A stretch of DNA of 64,000 nucleotides, from NCBI GenBank assembly GCA_947503925.1, contig CANNFQ010000001.1:248001-312000 (forward strand). The letters run 5' to 3'. The position numbers and the translations under genes were made by a program. Positions 7,291-15,349 of this stretch are shown piece by piece. Every line of letters begins with the position of its first letter. Within the stretch, counting starts at the first letter, position 1. This DNA is from an uncultured Paracoccaceae bacterium. GTDB lineage: Bacteria > Pseudomonadota > Alphaproteobacteria > Rhodobacterales > Rhodobacteraceae. Under the pieces are notes generated by a model. The model searched no databases. It was not told the DNA's origin and saw only the letters and a list, made by a program, of their open reading frames with translations.

Positions 7291-9210
7291 TTAGTCCGAC
7301 GCACCCAGATCGTCCAGTGTTCGTTTTTCGCAGCCCCAATCGTCGCCCAAGTCACAGGCTCGTTGATAATGACCGTTAGCCGTGTCTACGGAATGCGGGA
7401 CGCCAAAACCGTTCTGATACATCCAACCCAAAAGTGAGCAGCCGCGTCCATTTCCACCCTCGCATGCTCGCTGATAGAGGTCCTTCGCACGGGCGTAGTC
7501 CTGCGGGACGCCCAAGGCTTTTTCGTAAAGGTATCCAAGGTTGGTGCAGCCGGTTGCATTTCCACCCTCGCATCCCTGCTGATAGAGGTCCTTTGCGCGT
7601 GCATAGTCCTGCGGGACGCCCAAGGCTTTTTCGTACAGGTATCCAAGGTTGGTGCAGCCGTTTGCGTCGCCGCCCTCGCAGCCTTGCTGATAGAGATCTA
7701 TGGCGCGCGCATAATCCTGTGTGACGCCCAAGGCTTTTTCGTACAGGTAGCCAAGGTTGGTGCAGCCGTTTGCGTCGCCGCCCTCGCAGCCTTGCTGATA
7801 GAGATCTATGGCCTGCGCATAGTCCTGTGGAACGCCTAGGCCTTCATCGTATAGGATGCCAAGGTTGGTGCAGCCGTTTGCGTCGCCGCCCTCGCAGCCT
7901 TGCTGATAGAGATCTATGGCCTGCGCATAATCCTGTGTGACGCCCAAGGCATTGCTGTACAAGTAGCCAAGGTTGGTGCAGCCGTTTGCGTCGCCGCCCT
8001 CGCAGCCTTGCTGATAGAGATCTATGGCGCGCGCATAATCCTGTGTGACGCCTAGGCCTTCATCGTACAGGTAGCCAAGGTTGGTGCAGCCGATTGCGTT
8101 GCCCCCCTCACAGCCTTGCTGATAAAGGTCTAAGGCCCGCGCATAGTCCTGCGAGACGCCCAGCGCATTGCGGTACAGGTAGCCAAGGTTGGTGCAGCTT
8201 GCTGCACCACCTCTCAAGCATGCTTTTTCATATAATGCCGCCGCCTCTTGGGGCCTCACGTCGCTGATCGCACGGGCCACATCAAAGCATTCCTCCGTGA
8301 CCCCTCCAAAACAGGCTCTACCAAGTAACACGAGCTTTTCTTCTTCGTCGACGGTCAGCCGGGCAACATGTGTGCAGGCCGATCCTGGGAATCTGTCACA
8401 CAGGAAGTTATCGAAGGCGATCCGGCCGTCTTCATCCATGGTCAGCGCCGGCTTCAACGCGACCCCACCCAAAAGCACCAGTGCCCCACCAATTAGCGCT
8501 AGGCTGCGTCCGGGTCGGTCTTGCATATCCAGCCAGCCGCGCAGCCTTCCGGATAACCGCGCAATCCAAGATGAGATGCAATAGGCCCATGCCCAAAAAC
8601 TGGTCAGGAATGTGGAATAGAAAAACACGGCGTAGATGGAAAACAACGCGATCATTTCAATGAACGTGATCGGGGTCTGCCCTGTCACCCACAGATAGGC
8701 GATGATGCCACCATAGATGATCAAACCGGTCGCCACCGCATCCAGCAGCAGTACCGCCATTTGTCCCAACGGATGCCGTACCCGTTCAAACTGTTGCAGC
8801 AGCCATCGTGTTTCAAAGAGCGATATGTAGTCGGGGATGATGTTGATCGCTGCCCCGAGCAGCAGCGCCTGCGTCAGGCTCAGCCCGGTGTCGGCGCGCA
8901 GACTGATCAGGCCGAGAATTTGGTCTAACAGCAGCCACAGCGCGAACACGGCGATACCAGAGGCGATGGCGGATCGTGTGAAACAACGCCACCCGAGGTG
9001 TTTTGAACCGAATAGTTGATCGAACATCGCGCAAAACTGCGTGGTCCACGTGCTGTTGTAATCCCCTTGCAGCCAAAGCGATAGATGCGCCTTTTTGTCG
9101 GGGTGCAAGTGCGACACGGCCCAGACCGTCGTCCCATAAAAAGTGGTCGCGGCGGCGGCGGCCCAGATCAGGTAGGGCCATTCGGTAAAGGCAGCAATCT
9201 GTTCAAGCAC
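7291..9210 (-). CDS. Membrane protein with cysteine-rich Sel1 (Hcp-type) repeats
   Basis: A 639-residue protein. The first 260 residues contain about six hydrophobic segments (near 12-30, 82-105, 112-130, 150-175, 185-215 and 235-255). The rest is a chain of 36-residue helix-turn-helix repeats with consensus GCTNLGYLYEKALGVPQDYARA then DLYQQGCEGGDAN. Each repeat carries two cysteines in the positions that form helix-clamping disulfides in Helicobacter Hcp proteins, so the repeat domain is probably periplasmic. At least seven repeats are almost identical in DNA. The start is GTG at 9210 with no strong ribosome site. Function is unknown; Sel1 repeats usually scaffold protein contacts. Confidence 0.8.
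   Translation of the reverse strand: MLEQIAAFTEWPYLIWAAAAATTFYGTTVWAVSHLHPDKKAHLSLWLQGDYNSTWTTQFCAMFDQLFGSKHLGWRCFTRSAIASGIAVFALWLLLDQILGLISLRADTGLSLTQALLLGAAINIIPDYISLFETRWLLQQFERVRHPLGQMAVLLLDAVATGLIIYGGIIAYLWVTGQTPITFIEMIALFSIYAVFFYSTFLTSFWAWAYCISSWIARLSGRLRGWLDMQDRPGRSLALIGGALVLLGGVALKPALTMDEDGRIAFDNFLCDRFPGSACTHVARLTVDEEEKLVLLGRACFGGVTEECFDVARAISDVRPQEAAALYEKACLRGGAASCTNLGYLYRNALGVSQDYARALDLYQQGCEGGNAIGCTNLGYLYDEGLGVTQDYARAIDLYQQGCEGGDANGCTNLGYLYSNALGVTQDYAQAIDLYQQGCEGGDANGCTNLGILYDEGLGVPQDYAQAIDLYQQGCEGGDANGCTNLGYLYEKALGVTQDYARAIDLYQQGCEGGDANGCTNLGYLYEKALGVPQDYARAKDLYQQGCEGGNATGCTNLGYLYEKALGVPQDYARAKDLYQRACEGGNGRGCSLLGWMYQNGFGVPHSVDTANGHYQRACDLGDDWGCEKRTLDDLGASD
7543..8200 (-). repeat. 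108-bp tandem repeats inside the Sel1 gene
   Basis: The motif GGTGCAGCCG or its variants recurs at 7543, 7651, 7759, 7867, 7975, 8083 and 8191, exactly 108 bp apart (36 codons). Neighbouring units share runs of dozens of identical bases, much more than protein conservation would demand. This indicates recent duplication or gene conversion within the array. Confidence 0.95.
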
Positions 9211-9305
9211 GGGCAGGTCAATCGATTTGGAATAATAGGGGAAGTATCCATAGGTTGTGCGATTGATGCAAGTTTCTGTCTCTGTGGCATGGCGGGTTGG
9301 TAAGC

Positions 9306-9959
9306 TTATGCGCTCTGCATCACCGTTTCAAACGTCTGCCTGAGCGCCACATCCAGATCATGCATTGTTACGGGCAGGCCGAGGTCAACGAGGCTGGTGA
9401 CCCCGTGATCGCTGATCCCGCAGGGCACGATCCCGTCGAAATGGCTCAGATCGGGGTCCACGTTGATGGATATCCCGTGGAAGGACACCCATTTGCGCAG
9501 CCGGATGCCGAGGGCCGCGATCTTGTCTTCGGCCAGCGTCCCATCGGGCTGGGTTGGCTTTTCGGGACGCTGTACCCAGACCCCAACGCGCCCTTGCCGG
9601 ATTTCACCTTTGACGTTGAACGTCTCTAACGTGGCAATCACCCAGTTTTCGAGGTCCTGCACGAATTTCCGCACGTCCCGTCCGCGCTTGCCGAGGTCGA
9701 GCATGACATAAACAACCCGCTGCCCCGGCCCATGATAGGTATATTCGCCGCCACGCCGTGCCTCGTAGACCGGGAACCGGTCAGGGTCGATCAGATCATC
9801 GCGCTTGGCGGAGGTGCCAGCAGTGTAAAGCGGCGGGTGTTCCAGCTGCCAGATCGCCTCATCCGCCGTTCCGGCAGAGATCGCCGCCACGCGCTGTTCC
9901 ATGAAGGTGAGCGCCTCTGCGTATTCGGTGAGCCCGTCAGTGATGATCCATTCAACCAT
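9306..9959 (-). CDS. lipB: Lipoyl(octanoyl) transferase
   Basis: A 217-residue enzyme that moves octanoyl groups from acyl carrier protein to the lipoyl domains of 2-oxoacid dehydrogenases and Gcv[14 protein letters not shown] (69-80), [17 protein letters not shown] (151-167) and IVPCGI (177-182) are diagnostic. Cys180 and Lys146 are 34 residues apart, the same spacing as the Cys176/Lys142 dyad of the Mycobacterium enzyme. The start is ATG 9959 by alignment with the usual N-terminus. A tRNA-Leu follows on the opposite strand. Confidence 0.95.
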   Translation of the reverse strand: MVEWIITDGLTEYAEALTFMEQRVAAISAGTADEAIWQLEHPPLYTAGTSAKRDDLIDPDRFPVYEARRGGEYTYHGPGQRVVYVMLDLGKRGRDVRKFVQDLENWVIATLETFNVKGEIRQGRVGVWVQRPEKPTQPDGTLAEDKIAALGIRLRKWVSFHGISINVDPDLSHFDGIVPCGISDHGVTSLVDLGLPVTMHDLDVALRQTFETVMQSA

Positions 9960-10066
9960 GGGCGTTGGGTAACGCTGTGATCATCAGATGCCAAGTATGC
10001 GATTTCCCCTCTTGGCATCGCAAACGGCCTCGTCTATGAGATGCGGGCTTACCAGCCTTTGGACTT

Positions 10067-10153
10067 GCGGTCGTGGCGGAATTGGTAGACGCGCAGCGTT
10101 GAGGTCGCTGTGAGGTAACACTCGTGGGGGTTCGAGTCCCCCCGACCGCACCA
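10067..10153 (+). tRNA. tRNA-Leu (anticodon GAG)
   Basis: Acceptor arms GCGGTCG and CGACCGC pair fully, with discriminator A10150 and an encoded CCA (10151-10153). The anticodon stem CAGCG/CGCTG encloses the loop TTGAGGT, giving GAG. The long variable arm and the GGTTCGAGTCC T-arm are those of a class II leucine tRNA. An AT-richer three-gene operon begins about 130 bp beyond its 3' end. Confidence 0.97.
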
Positions 10154-10283
10154 ATCATCTCATTGATATTTGCATTGGGCGTATGTTGTGGAGCGTCATG
10201 CTTTTGGGCGCCCGTTCAGGCCGCTCCTGCAGCCGCTCTTTTCATCGGTGCCACAACCATATTGGATGCCAATATTCGGCCTT

Positions 10284-11705
10284 CTAGGGTTGTACGTTCA
10301 ATGATGCACCGTGATCATTGAGGATGAGTGTCTTCTGCGACTCCAATTTATCGAAATTGTCGAACAGATCGTTCATCGCTTCAAGAAACACGGTCTCTGG
10401 ATTTTGGTCAATGCGGACTCCCAGCACGGATTCACGCAAAGTCACACGGGCCTCACGCAAAGTGTCGTTACTTAGCGCTTTGGCAAGCGTATCATCAAAC
10501 CCGTTCAGCGATCCGTCGATGACGTATCCGCCGGTTGTAAGTGGGTTGTAGACCCCGAATTTTTCGCCGGCGTTTTGAATATCGGTCGTGATATATGGCT
10601 TCGTTGTGTAGAGCCAGTCTGCAAGAACAGCAGTAACGTCACTGATCATGACATCACTGGCCGAGATGCAATCATTTACACCAGGGTAGATCATATCAAA
10701 ATTCGGATTGTTTGAAATGCAGTGATCGGTCCCCGAGCTTGCATTGAGCGACTTTAGACGCGCTGCTATCCGCTTGATCTGCCGACTTTGTGCCTTGTCA
10801 TTGTAGCAATAGGGATGGGGTCTGAAGATCAGTCGGCTGCCGCTTGCCACTATCTTTTCTATGATGTCTTCCGCAATCGGCATCGATGAATGATTGTTTT
10901 CATCGTGAAAGCCGGACCATGTCGTTGCATAGAATATGGTCTTCTGCGGCGCTTTGTTTGCCGACGTCAAAACGTCTAGTTCAGCAAGCTGTGGTCTGCT
11001 CACAATTCTGAATTTCCGGTCGGGTATGTAGATATCGTTGGTCGCGTAGCGTGCCTGACCTGCCGGCCCTGCTACGGCGACGATATCATATGCCGCGCAG
11101 ATCGGGTTGAAGCTTGATGTTTTATCGCTTTCGCCGTGCAATAGTTGAACATGGGTCAGTTCATTGTACCTGAGCATATGCAGGTTTCGCATGCTGTTAT
11201 TTGCATAGAACACCACCTTAGCGCCAAGTTTGACGGCAACTCCTAATTCGCGCTGGTCTGATGCATGCATGACCGGCAGCCCGAGCGCGTGAAGTTTTGC
11301 TGCTGCCATTTCGTTGCGCGCCATGATGATGAAAGCGCGCTTCAGTTTCTTGAGATGAGGGATCCACATCAAGACATGGTGTTCGGACCCTGCTGGCGCA
11401 TCGAAGTAAAAAACAAACTCGATCGGATCCTTTTGGCCGCGATATTTCGACCTAACCTCATCGACGCTTGGCGCATACTCACCAAGATGTTTGGTCAACC
11501 GATCGTACATATTTGCAATGACTGGCGCTTTCCGGCAGGCGAGACGCAAGAGTCGTCGCCCAATTGCGTGAAGTAAGGTTCCTGCCAACAGAAACCCGCC
11601 CACAAGCGAGACGACACTCCAAAACGCTGAGCCCAAAGCCAAGAATGTGAATGCAGCGGCCGCGGCAACTGCAATCAGGGCACCCCATAGTTTTGTTTTC
11701 TTCAA
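10284..11705 (-). CDS. CDP-glycerol/CDP-ribitol phosphotransferase-like polymerase (TagF family)
   Basis: A 473-residue protein resembling teichoic-acid-type polyol-phosphate transferases, which move glycerol- or ribitol-phosphate from a CDP carrier to a growing chain. The first 45 residues carry one or two membrane helices. The C-terminal half has the family's GT-B features: IFRPHPYC near 316-323, and SDVMISDVTAVLADWLYTTK near 370-390, the counterpart of the SDVLITDYSS motif with its conserved acidic and serine/threonine residues. The start is TTG, overlapping the stop of the upstream SDR by four bases (TTGA). With the two upstream genes it forms a CDP-polyol synthesis and polymerisation operon. 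Donor and acceptor cannot be read from sequence. Confidence 0.75.
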   Translation of the reverse strand: MKKTKLWGALIAVAAAAAFTFLALGSAFWSVVSLVGGFLLAGTLLHAIGRRLLRLACRKAPVIANMYDRLTKHLGEYAPSVDEVRSKYRGQKDPIEFVFYFDAPAGSEHHVLMWIPHLKKLKRAFIIMARNEMAAAKLHALGLPVMHASDQRELGVAVKLGAKVVFYANNSMRNLHMLRYNELTHVQLLHGESDKTSSFNPICAAYDIVAVAGPAGQARYATNDIYIPDRKFRIVSRPQLAELDVLTSANKAPQKTIFYATTWSGFHDENNHSSMPIAEDIIEKIVASGSRLIFRPHPYCYNDKAQSRQIKRIAARLKSLNASSGTDHCISNNPNFDMIYPGVNDCISASDVMISDVTAVLADWLYTTKPYITTDIQNAGEKFGVYNPLTTGGYVIDGSLNGFDDTLAKALSNDTLREARVTLRESVLGVRIDQNPETVFLEAMNDLFDNFDKLESQKTLILNDHGASLNVQP

Positions 11706-12421
11706 AGTCGAACAACCATGTTTTCGCTATCGATATAGTGTCCAAGATCACTCAACAGCATGGTAATCACGCGGACAACATCCTCTGGCTGCATGATGGT
11801 TGTTGGATCTTCGTCCGGCGCCAGAACCTTGCGCAGGTCGGTTGCGCATCGACCTGGCGAAATACAGCTGACCCTGGTTCCGAGGGGAAGCAATTCTTCA
11901 CGGAGCGCCTGACTGAGGGCGATCAGCGCCGCTTTCGAACTTGAGTAGGTGGACCACCCAGCCCGGCCACGCATCCCCGCCGTGGAGGCAACGTTGATGA
12001 TGTGCTGAAACTTGTTTCCCTTTTGTAACAAGCCCTGAATAAGCAGGAAAGGTGCGTAGAGATTCACCTCCATTGTGCGCCTTAACTCTTCGAAGCTGGC
12101 TTCAAAGATCGTCTGTGGTGCCGTGAAGCCGGCATTATTGATCAAGATATCCAACTCACCTGAGGCATTAGCAATTTGATCGACGAGCTTTGTCACCTCG
12201 GTCGTGTCGGCAAGATCGGAACTGACATAAATGATTTGCTGGTCATCAGATCTTGCTTGCTCAAGCGCCTCTTGCAGTGCCAGGTATGCTGGCGACGGTC
12301 GCGCTGCCAAGTACAAGGTTCCAATACCGTCGTTCAAAAACGACCGGGCGAGTGCCGCGCCGATGCCTTTTGAGCCACCTGTGATCAGTGCGGTTTTCTC
12401 CGCGATGTTGTTGCTACTCAT
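11702..12421 (-). CDS. Short-chain dehydrogenase/reductase, probable polyol-phosphate reductase
   Basis: A 239-residue classical SDR with the cofactor loop TGGSKGIG (14-21), NNAG near residue 93, a serine in NVASTAG and the catalytic YSSSK. It overlaps the cytidylyltransferase gene upstream by eight bases and the TagF-like gene downstream by four, so the three are translationally coupled. In Haemophilus Bcs1/Acs1 an IspD-like cytidylyltransferase is fused to an SDR that reduces ribulose 5-phosphate to ribitol 5-phosphate. By analogy this protein may supply the polyol phosphate. That substrate is inference; SDR substrate cannot be read from motifs. Confidence 0.8.
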   Translation of the reverse strand: MSSNNIAEKTALITGGSKGIGAALARSFLNDGIGTLYLAARPSPAYLALQEALEQARSDDQQIIYVSSDLADTTEVTKLVDQIANASGELDILINNAGFTAPQTIFEASFEELRRTMEVNLYAPFLLIQGLLQKGNKFQHIINVASTAGMRGRAGWSTYSSSKAALIALSQALREELLPLGTRVSCISPGRCATDLRKVLAPDEDPTTIMQPEDVVRVITMLLSDLGHYIDSENMVVRL

Positions 12422-13106
12422 CTTTCATATGTTCTTTGATACCGCCCATTACGTATTCAGCCATGTATACATCTTGCAGCGTTGTAACCTTGAAGTTCTT
12501 TTCGGAGCCATCAAGGTAATGAACCGTGGCGCCACTGCTGAAAACCAAGGCGGCGTCTTCGGTAAAGACTTCCCCGTTTGCCGCGGCTGCTGCATGCGCT
12601 GATTTGAGTGTCGCAGTCGAGAATTTCTGTGGCAGCTGGATATTCAAAAGCAGATCGCGGTCCAACACGCCGCCGATTTTGTCGGTCCCAGCCTCTTTCT
12701 TAAGAACAGTGAAAGGGATCGGGCGGGTCAGGCTGACATTGTCCTGCGGGTGCTCAATCAGCAACTTGAAGTCTTGTACCGTTGCCAGAGGACGGGCGGC
12801 TTCATGGATAAGCATGTGTTCGGTTTCAACATGTTGAACCATCAGTGCAACTGATTCATGGCGGGTTGTTCCAGCCTCGACAAACGTCAACGGTGTCTTG
12901 ATCGCGTATTTCTGCGTCAGGTCCCGCATCTCGTTTTCCCAACCTGGGGGAAAGTTCAGGATAACCTGCGATATCTCTTCAATCTGATCTGCAACACGCA
13001 AGGCATAGATGAATATCGGTATCCCGTTGATCCGGATCAACTGCTTGGGTTTGTCAGCTCCGACACGCGACCCGATCCCGCCATTTAAGAGAATGAGTGA
13101 GAGCAA
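12414..13106 (-). CDS. IspD/TarI-like cytidylyltransferase
   Basis: A 230-residue nucleotidyltransferase of the IspD/TarI fold that would activate a sugar- or polyol-phosphate with CTP. The N-terminal loop LLNGGIGSRVGADKPKQL carries the CTP-binding glycines, arginine and lysine, and HEAARPL matches the HDAARP/HDSVRP motif. The TarI-like GGIGSR form, the missing IspF half and the neighbours (SDR and TagF-like polymerase) favour CDP-ribitol-type synthesis over the isoprenoid pathway. The TTG at 13106 is chosen because it has AAAGG about eight bases upstream and puts the nucleotide loop at residue 6; a TTG at 13148 is possible. The first base of GC-poor composition relative to flanks begins about here. 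Confidence 0.78.
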   Translation of the reverse strand: MLSLILLNGGIGSRVGADKPKQLIRINGIPIFIYALRVADQIEEISQVILNFPPGWENEMRDLTQKYAIKTPLTFVEAGTTRHESVALMVQHVETEHMLIHEAARPLATVQDFKLLIEHPQDNVSLTRPIPFTVLKKEAGTDKIGGVLDRDLLLNIQLPQKFSTATLKSAHAAAAANGEVFTEDAALVFSSGATVHYLDGSEKNFKVTTLQDVYMAEYVMGGIKEHMKDE

Positions 13107-13388
13107 GATACAGCCTTTCGTTGCTAGGATTTTTTCTTTGGGTAACAACTAACGCGGTGCTCCACAACATCTACGCTGCAAAAGGAGGCTGTTCAAAGGC
13201 CGCCTGAGCGATGCGCGGAAACTGGCTTTGTGACGGATTGATGCAACTTCTATTGCTGAGACAAACGACCCTTGTCTCAAAAACCACGATACCATTCCAA
13301 CCAATGGCTGATTGCCTTCTGCGTCGCTGGGTTTGGGTAACGGGCTGACGAACTGATTTTTGGCCTTGTTAAGTGACGATATCGCTGC

Positions 13389-14699
13389 TCAATCGACCGG
13401 CAGCCCGCTTGGCACATTGTCGGGTCGTCCGAGGGGGCGTTTGTTGGCTGTTTCGCCCGTCAACGCCTCAAGGAAGGCGATCAGGTGGTTGATGTCCTCA
13501 TCTGAAAGCGGTGGTAGATTGATGTCTTGTTTTGCCGCTTGCCGCGCCATCTCTGCCCGGTCTTGCCGTATTGCTCCGTCAACGGCTGCGATCCATGGTG
13601 TGTCAGGGAGATTGGCATCTGTCAGTTGCCATGTTGCCCGCCCGCCCGTTGGATCGCTGTGATGCCGGATCATCGCCCGCAATGTCGGATAGGCCCCGTT
13701 ATGCCCGTAAGGTGCTGTCAATGCCACATTGCGTAAGGAAGGCGTTCGAAACCGGTAGGCGTCTTCGATGAGGTTGGTTTCGCCCATCCGCCCCACATCC
13801 CGCGGGATCGGGTCCCATTGCCGCGTCCGCCCGGGGCCGAAGGCGGGCAGGCCAAGTGCGTGGAACTCCTGATCGGTGAACAGGGGTCCGGCATGACACT
13901 GCGCGCAGCCGACATCGAAGAATAGCGCGCGCCCGGCCTCTGCCTGTTCTGGCAAAGGCGTGCCGATCAGCCATTTGTCATACGGGCTGTCATGGCTGAT
14001 CCATTCTGAGGCGATGAAGGCGCCAAGCGCATTCCCGATCTCGACAATGGTAACGTCTTGGGGGCGGTCGATATGGGGGAAGGCATCGACGAACATTGCC
14101 CCATATGCGGGGATCGTGCGCACCCGTTTGGCAATGATCGGCCAGCCATAATCAATCCGTTCATGGACAGCCCCTGTCACTTCGTTTTCGCCGGGATTGC
14201 CAGCCATCTCAAACTGCGACGTCATCGGAAACAGCGCCTGTGCGGCCAACAGGTTATCGAGCCCCTTGGGCAACCATTCCTCTGCCGGGCTGTCGAAGCC
14301 GTTGCCGTAGATATCAGAGATGCTGAGCCGTCCGTCATGGAACAGCACCCGCCTGTCGCGGTGGCCGAGGTTCCACAGGGCAGGGGCGTTGCGCGGGATC
14401 CGCTTGCGGATCATGTCGGCACCGGTGCCGCCGGTCCGGTCCGGTCCGACCCCAACCCCGCCTTCGCCGATCCCCAGCGACAGCCCATCGCCGCCCGCAT
14501 GGTCGTGATGATGGCAGGTGCCGCAGCTAATATTGCGGTTGCCCGACAGGATTTTGTCGTAGAACAGAAGCTGCCCAAGCTGCGCTTGCAACGGGTCGGT
14601 CTGGATGTAATCGTCTGCCGTAATCTGCGCCGCCACGGGCGCGGCAAACAGGATCAGCGCATGCGCAAGATAGTATTTCTTTTGTGTTTTTGGGCCCAG
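13389..14699 (-). CDS. Di-heme cytochrome c peroxidase (MauG/CcpA family), start unclear
   Basis: A periplasmic di-heme c protein, about 420 residues when mature. Two heme c sites are visible, CGTCH and CAQCH, with the family's GQLLFYDKILSGNRNISC, RNAPALWNLG, LFHDGRLS and RTPSLRNVALTAPYGHNG blocks. It would reduce hydrogen peroxide with electrons from a small cytochrome or act as a MauG-like oxidant. A good signal peptide (KTQKK, then a hydrophobic run ending APVAAQ) precedes it, but no ATG, GTG or TTG lies in frame just before it. CTG at 14699 or 14657 are the only nearby options. The 5' end overlaps the divergent Sel1 gene. Confidence 0.82.
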   Translation of the reverse strand: MGPKTQKKYYLAHALILFAAPVAAQITADDYIQTDPLQAQLGQLLFYDKILSGNRNISCGTCHHHDHAGGDGLSLGIGEGGVGVGPDRTGGTGADMIRKRIPRNAPALWNLGHRDRRVLFHDGRLSISDIYGNGFDSPAEEWLPKGLDNLLAAQALFPMTSQFEMAGNPGENEVTGAVHERIDYGWPIIAKRVRTIPAYGAMFVDAFPHIDRPQDVTIVEIGNALGAFIASEWISHDSPYDKWLIGTPLPEQAEAGRALFFDVGCAQCHAGPLFTDQEFHALGLPAFGPGRTRQWDPIPRDVGRMGETNLIEDAYRFRTPSLRNVALTAPYGHNGAYPTLRAMIRHHSDPTGGRATWQLTDANLPDTPWIAAVDGAIRQDRAEMARQAAKQDINLPPLSDEDINHLIAFLEALTGETANKRPLGRPDNVPSGLPVD

Positions 14700-15131
14700 A
14701 TGGCGGCGGCGGATATGGAAACCGCCCGCGATCTGATGGAGGTGGGCGAATTTGAACAGGCCCGTGAAATGCTGGAGGTGTTTGCCCGCTCCGGCAATGC
14801 AGAGGCCGAGGAACTGATTGGCGTGATGTATGCGCTTGGCCTTGGTGTCGACCGCGACGATATCCGGGCGTTTGACTGGTATCTGCGGGCGTCGTTGAAA
14901 GGGCATCCAGGGGCGCAATCGGGCTTGGGTTGGTATTACGAGGTCGGCCGGGGCATTCCTGAGCCGGACCTTGTCAGAGCCTATCTGTGGTATGCCTTGT
15001 CAGCAATAGGCGGGGACGTGGATGCCCCGGATTCGCTGGAGGAATTGACACCCAAACTGACGACGGAGGAACGGGCGCTGGCGGAGACGCTGGTGGATGA
15101 CTACCGGGTGTGGATGTATCCGTTTCGGTAA
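14661..15131 (+). CDS. Small secreted Sel1-repeat protein
   Basis: A 156-residue protein with a signal peptide (MRKIVFLLCFWAQMAAA, cleavage near residue 17). Two or three Sel1-type helical repeats follow, shown by AEAEELIGVMYALGLGVDRDD and AQSGLGWYYEVGRGIPEPD. It is probably periplasmic. The ATG has AGGA seven bases upstream, lying within the 5' part of the divergent di-heme peroxidase gene. The two genes may be used together, but no function can be assigned beyond protein contact. The C-terminal 40 residues are not repeat-like. Confidence 0.82.
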   Translation: MRKIVFLLCFWAQMAAADMETARDLMEVGEFEQAREMLEVFARSGNAEAEELIGVMYALGLGVDRDDIRAFDWYLRASLKGHPGAQSGLGWYYEVGRGIPEPDLVRAYLWYALSAIGGDVDAPDSLEELTPKLTTEERALAETLVDDYRVWMYPFR

Positions 15132-15349
15132 CTTTGCCATGCAGTTGCGGACCCGTATTCGAAAAGCGCTTCCCTTGTCCATGGCTGGTCCAGATCAACG
15201 CCGTTTCGGTTGCAAAACAACTTTATTTGGATAGCTTGGGTTGTGCAGGCCACACTGACAACTGCTCGATTTTTTTCGTCGCGCCGTTTTAGTGACTTAT
15301 CGTCGCGCTGCATTGCGTTTTAGATTTTTCTTAACTCAGGAGATTTTAG

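Noticed and set aside
7543..8200. CRISPR-like regular repeats
   Set aside because: The 108-bp period equals 36 codons of a Sel1 repeat in one long reading frame; there are no unique spacers and no cas genes.
10259..10275. Small ATATTGG/CCAATAT hairpin after the TagF-like gene
   Set aside because: A seven-base AT-rich stem with a three-base loop and no T-run is too weak to call a terminator.
12414..13106. IspD of the MEP isoprenoid pathway
   Set aside because: Context (SDR and TagF-like polymerase), the GGIGSR loop and absence of a fused IspF domain fit a CDP-polyol enzyme better.
14058..14660. Long N-terminal extension of the small Sel1 protein on the plus strand
   Set aside because: This part is antisense to the peroxidase; the signal peptide and ribosome site start the gene at 14661.
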